Assembly (NCBI GenBank): GCA_029881335.1
Contig: JAOUMU010000021.1
Location: 1 to 34,712, forward strand
Source: Nitrospinota bacterium
Lineage (GTDB): Bacteria; Nitrospinota_A; UBA7883
Length of the DNA stretch: 34,712 bases
Direction: 5' to 3'
Under the pieces are notes generated by a model. That model was not told the DNA's origin. It did not search any database and saw nothing but the letters and a program-made list of their open reading frames with translations. This document shows positions 33,805 to 34,712 of this stretch, one piece after another. Position 1 is the first letter of the stretch, and each line of letters starts with the position of its first letter. Made by a program: the position numbers and the translations under genes.

Positions 33805-34712
33805 TTATACCTGGCGCTCTATCACGTAATCGGCCAGGGCTAAAAGCGTGTCCAGGTGCGGCGTCGGGGGAAATATCGAAAGGCTTCGCTTGGCCTCTTC
33901 CACATATTCCCGGGCTGTCTCCACAGCGCCTTCCATGGCTCTGTATTTTTCCATTATGGCTATGGCCCTGGCCAGGTCCTGCGGGCTGGAGCCTTCGTTT
34001 TCCATGCTTGTCTCGATAAAGGATCTCTCCTCCTCATTGGCTGAATGATAGGCCCGGATCAGCGGCATGGTCACCTTCCCCTCTTGAAAGTCCGCTCCGA
34101 TCGGCTTGCCCCATTTCTCCTCCACACCGGTGTAATCCAGCGAATCGTCCATCAGCTGGAACGCCATCCCTATGTTCCTACCATACACCCCCAGAGCTTG
34201 CAGTGTCTTGTCATCCTTATTCCCCAGGATCGCCCCGATCTCCAGGCAGGTCTGGATCAGGGCTCCTGTCTTTCTATATACGGTGTCCAGGTAGATCTGT
34301 TCGGTGGTCCTGGCGTTGCACGTATTCACCAGTTGCAGCACCTCTCCCTCCGCCAGGTTGCGAGTGGCGCGGGCCACCGCCTCCACGATCCTCATGTCCC
34401 CTCCACTGGCCATGAGTTCCAGCGACTTGGCGAACAGAAAATCACCCACCAGCACAGAGGCCTGGTTTCCATATCTGGCGTTGGCCGACTCCGCGCCCCG
34501 GCGCAGGTTCGAGCCGTCCACCACATCGTCATGCAAAAGCGTGGCGGCATGGACATATTCCACCACCACCGACAAATCAATGTGAAGACCTCCTGCATAG
34601 CCGCACAGCCGGGAGGAGGCGATAAGCAGCAAGGGGCGGATTCTTTTCCCACCACTTCCCATCAGGTATCCGCTTATATTGGGGATCAGGGCCACATCGG
34701 AGCTGAAGTTGG
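33805..34712 (-). CDS. Polyprenyl diphosphate synthase, N-terminus beyond window
   Basis: Trans-prenyltransferase that elongates allylic diphosphates with isopentenyl diphosphate, probably for the quinone side chain. About 302 residues are visible. They include SGGKRIRPLLLIA, the first aspartate-rich motif LLHDDVVDGSNLRRG, and the second AFQLMDDSLDYTG (DDxxD). The regions AEGEVLQLVNTCNARTTEQI and YRKTGALIQTCLEIGA lie between. The frame is open to the right edge (NFSSDVALIPN..), so the first ~20 residues are missing and no start can be assigned. The residues before the first DDxxD that set chain length do not tell C30 from C50 products by eye. It ends 62 bp before the atp promoter with no terminator seen. 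Confidence 0.93.
   Translation of the reverse strand, partial: NFSSDVALIPNISGYLMGSGGKRIRPLLLIASSRLCGYAGGLHIDLSVVVEYVHAATLLHDDVVDGSNLRRGAESANARYGNQASVLVGDFLFAKSLELMASGGDMRIVEAVARATRNLAEGEVLQLVNTCNARTTEQIYLDTVYRKTGALIQTCLEIGAILGNKDDKTLQALGVYGRNIGMAFQLMDDSLDYTGVEEKWGKPIGADFQEGKVTMPLIRAYHSANEEERSFIETSMENEGSSPQDLARAIAIMEKYRAMEGAVETAREYVEEAKRSLSIFPPTPHLDTLLALADYVIERQV

Noticed and set aside
1-34712. CRISPR array, tRNA or rRNA gene, prophage
   Set aside because: I saw no regularly spaced repeats, no cloverleaf sequence with the T-loop consensus, and no phage structural or integrase genes apart from the two insertion-sequence fragments.

Overview
The window reads as chromosome of a free-living, Gram-negative-type, sulfur-metabolising bacterium with roughly 55-60% GC coding DNA. 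The evidence is a dsrABLCMK dissimilatory sulfite reductase cluster, an AsmA-like envelope protein, a polyprenyl diphosphate synthase of the quinone-chain type, and a split F0 ATP synthase operon. An extra SPOUT-type RNA methyltransferase sits between trmD and rplS, an arrangement common in Desulfobacterota, Nitrospirota and Nitrospinota relatives. A phylum cannot be fixed by reading alone. Nearly all housekeeping genes are on the minus strand.

Region 1 (1-4015) is scarred. The left end of an IS256-family element cuts a Hanks-type protein kinase gene. An intact trpG-trpD-proB block follows. Next to it lie a frameshifted alpha/beta-hydrolase remnant and the 3' end of an IS3-family transposase that abuts the sucrose synthase stop codon.

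Region 2 (3976-9426) is a tightly packed, overlapping sucrose operon: fructokinase, a two-domain sucrose-phosphate synthase/phosphatase, and sucrose synthase. It encodes synthesis from UDP-glucose and fructose-6-phosphate, reversible cleavage, and recapture of fructose.

Region 3 (about 9427-11458) is an AT-rich island on the plus strand. It holds a single KAP-family P-loop NTPase with its own promoter-like sequence and perhaps one small ORF. Its end lies 17 bp from the end of dsrK, where dsrJOP would be looked for.

Region 4 (11476-18484) is dsrA-dsrB-dsrL-dsrC-dsrM-dsrK. Siroheme sulfite reductase acts with DsrC as sulfur carrier, DsrMK as the membrane DsrC-trisulfide/quinone module, and DsrL as the NAD(P)H link. 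dsrD, dsrEFH and dsrJOP are not in view. A divergent receiver-TPR protein gene lies upstream of dsrA.

Region 5 (18840-23748) holds queA, an isoprenylcysteine-methyltransferase-like membrane protein, a pyruvoyl-dependent arginine decarboxylase, a DUF3108 exported protein and a PmtA-like methyltransferase. Region 6 (23767-31653) is a large AsmA-like protein followed, in reverse order of transcription, by the translation cluster ffh-rpsP-khpA-rimM-trmD-RNA methyltransferase-rplS. Region 7 (31786-33743) is an F0-only operon, atpZ-atpI-atpB-atpE, with a good promoter at its head and a strong terminator at its end. The window closes inside a polyprenyl diphosphate synthase gene.

The best candidates for something new are the solitary KAP NTPase island at the edge of the dsr operon, the receiver-TPR protein paired with dsrA, and the hairpins that bracket dsrC.
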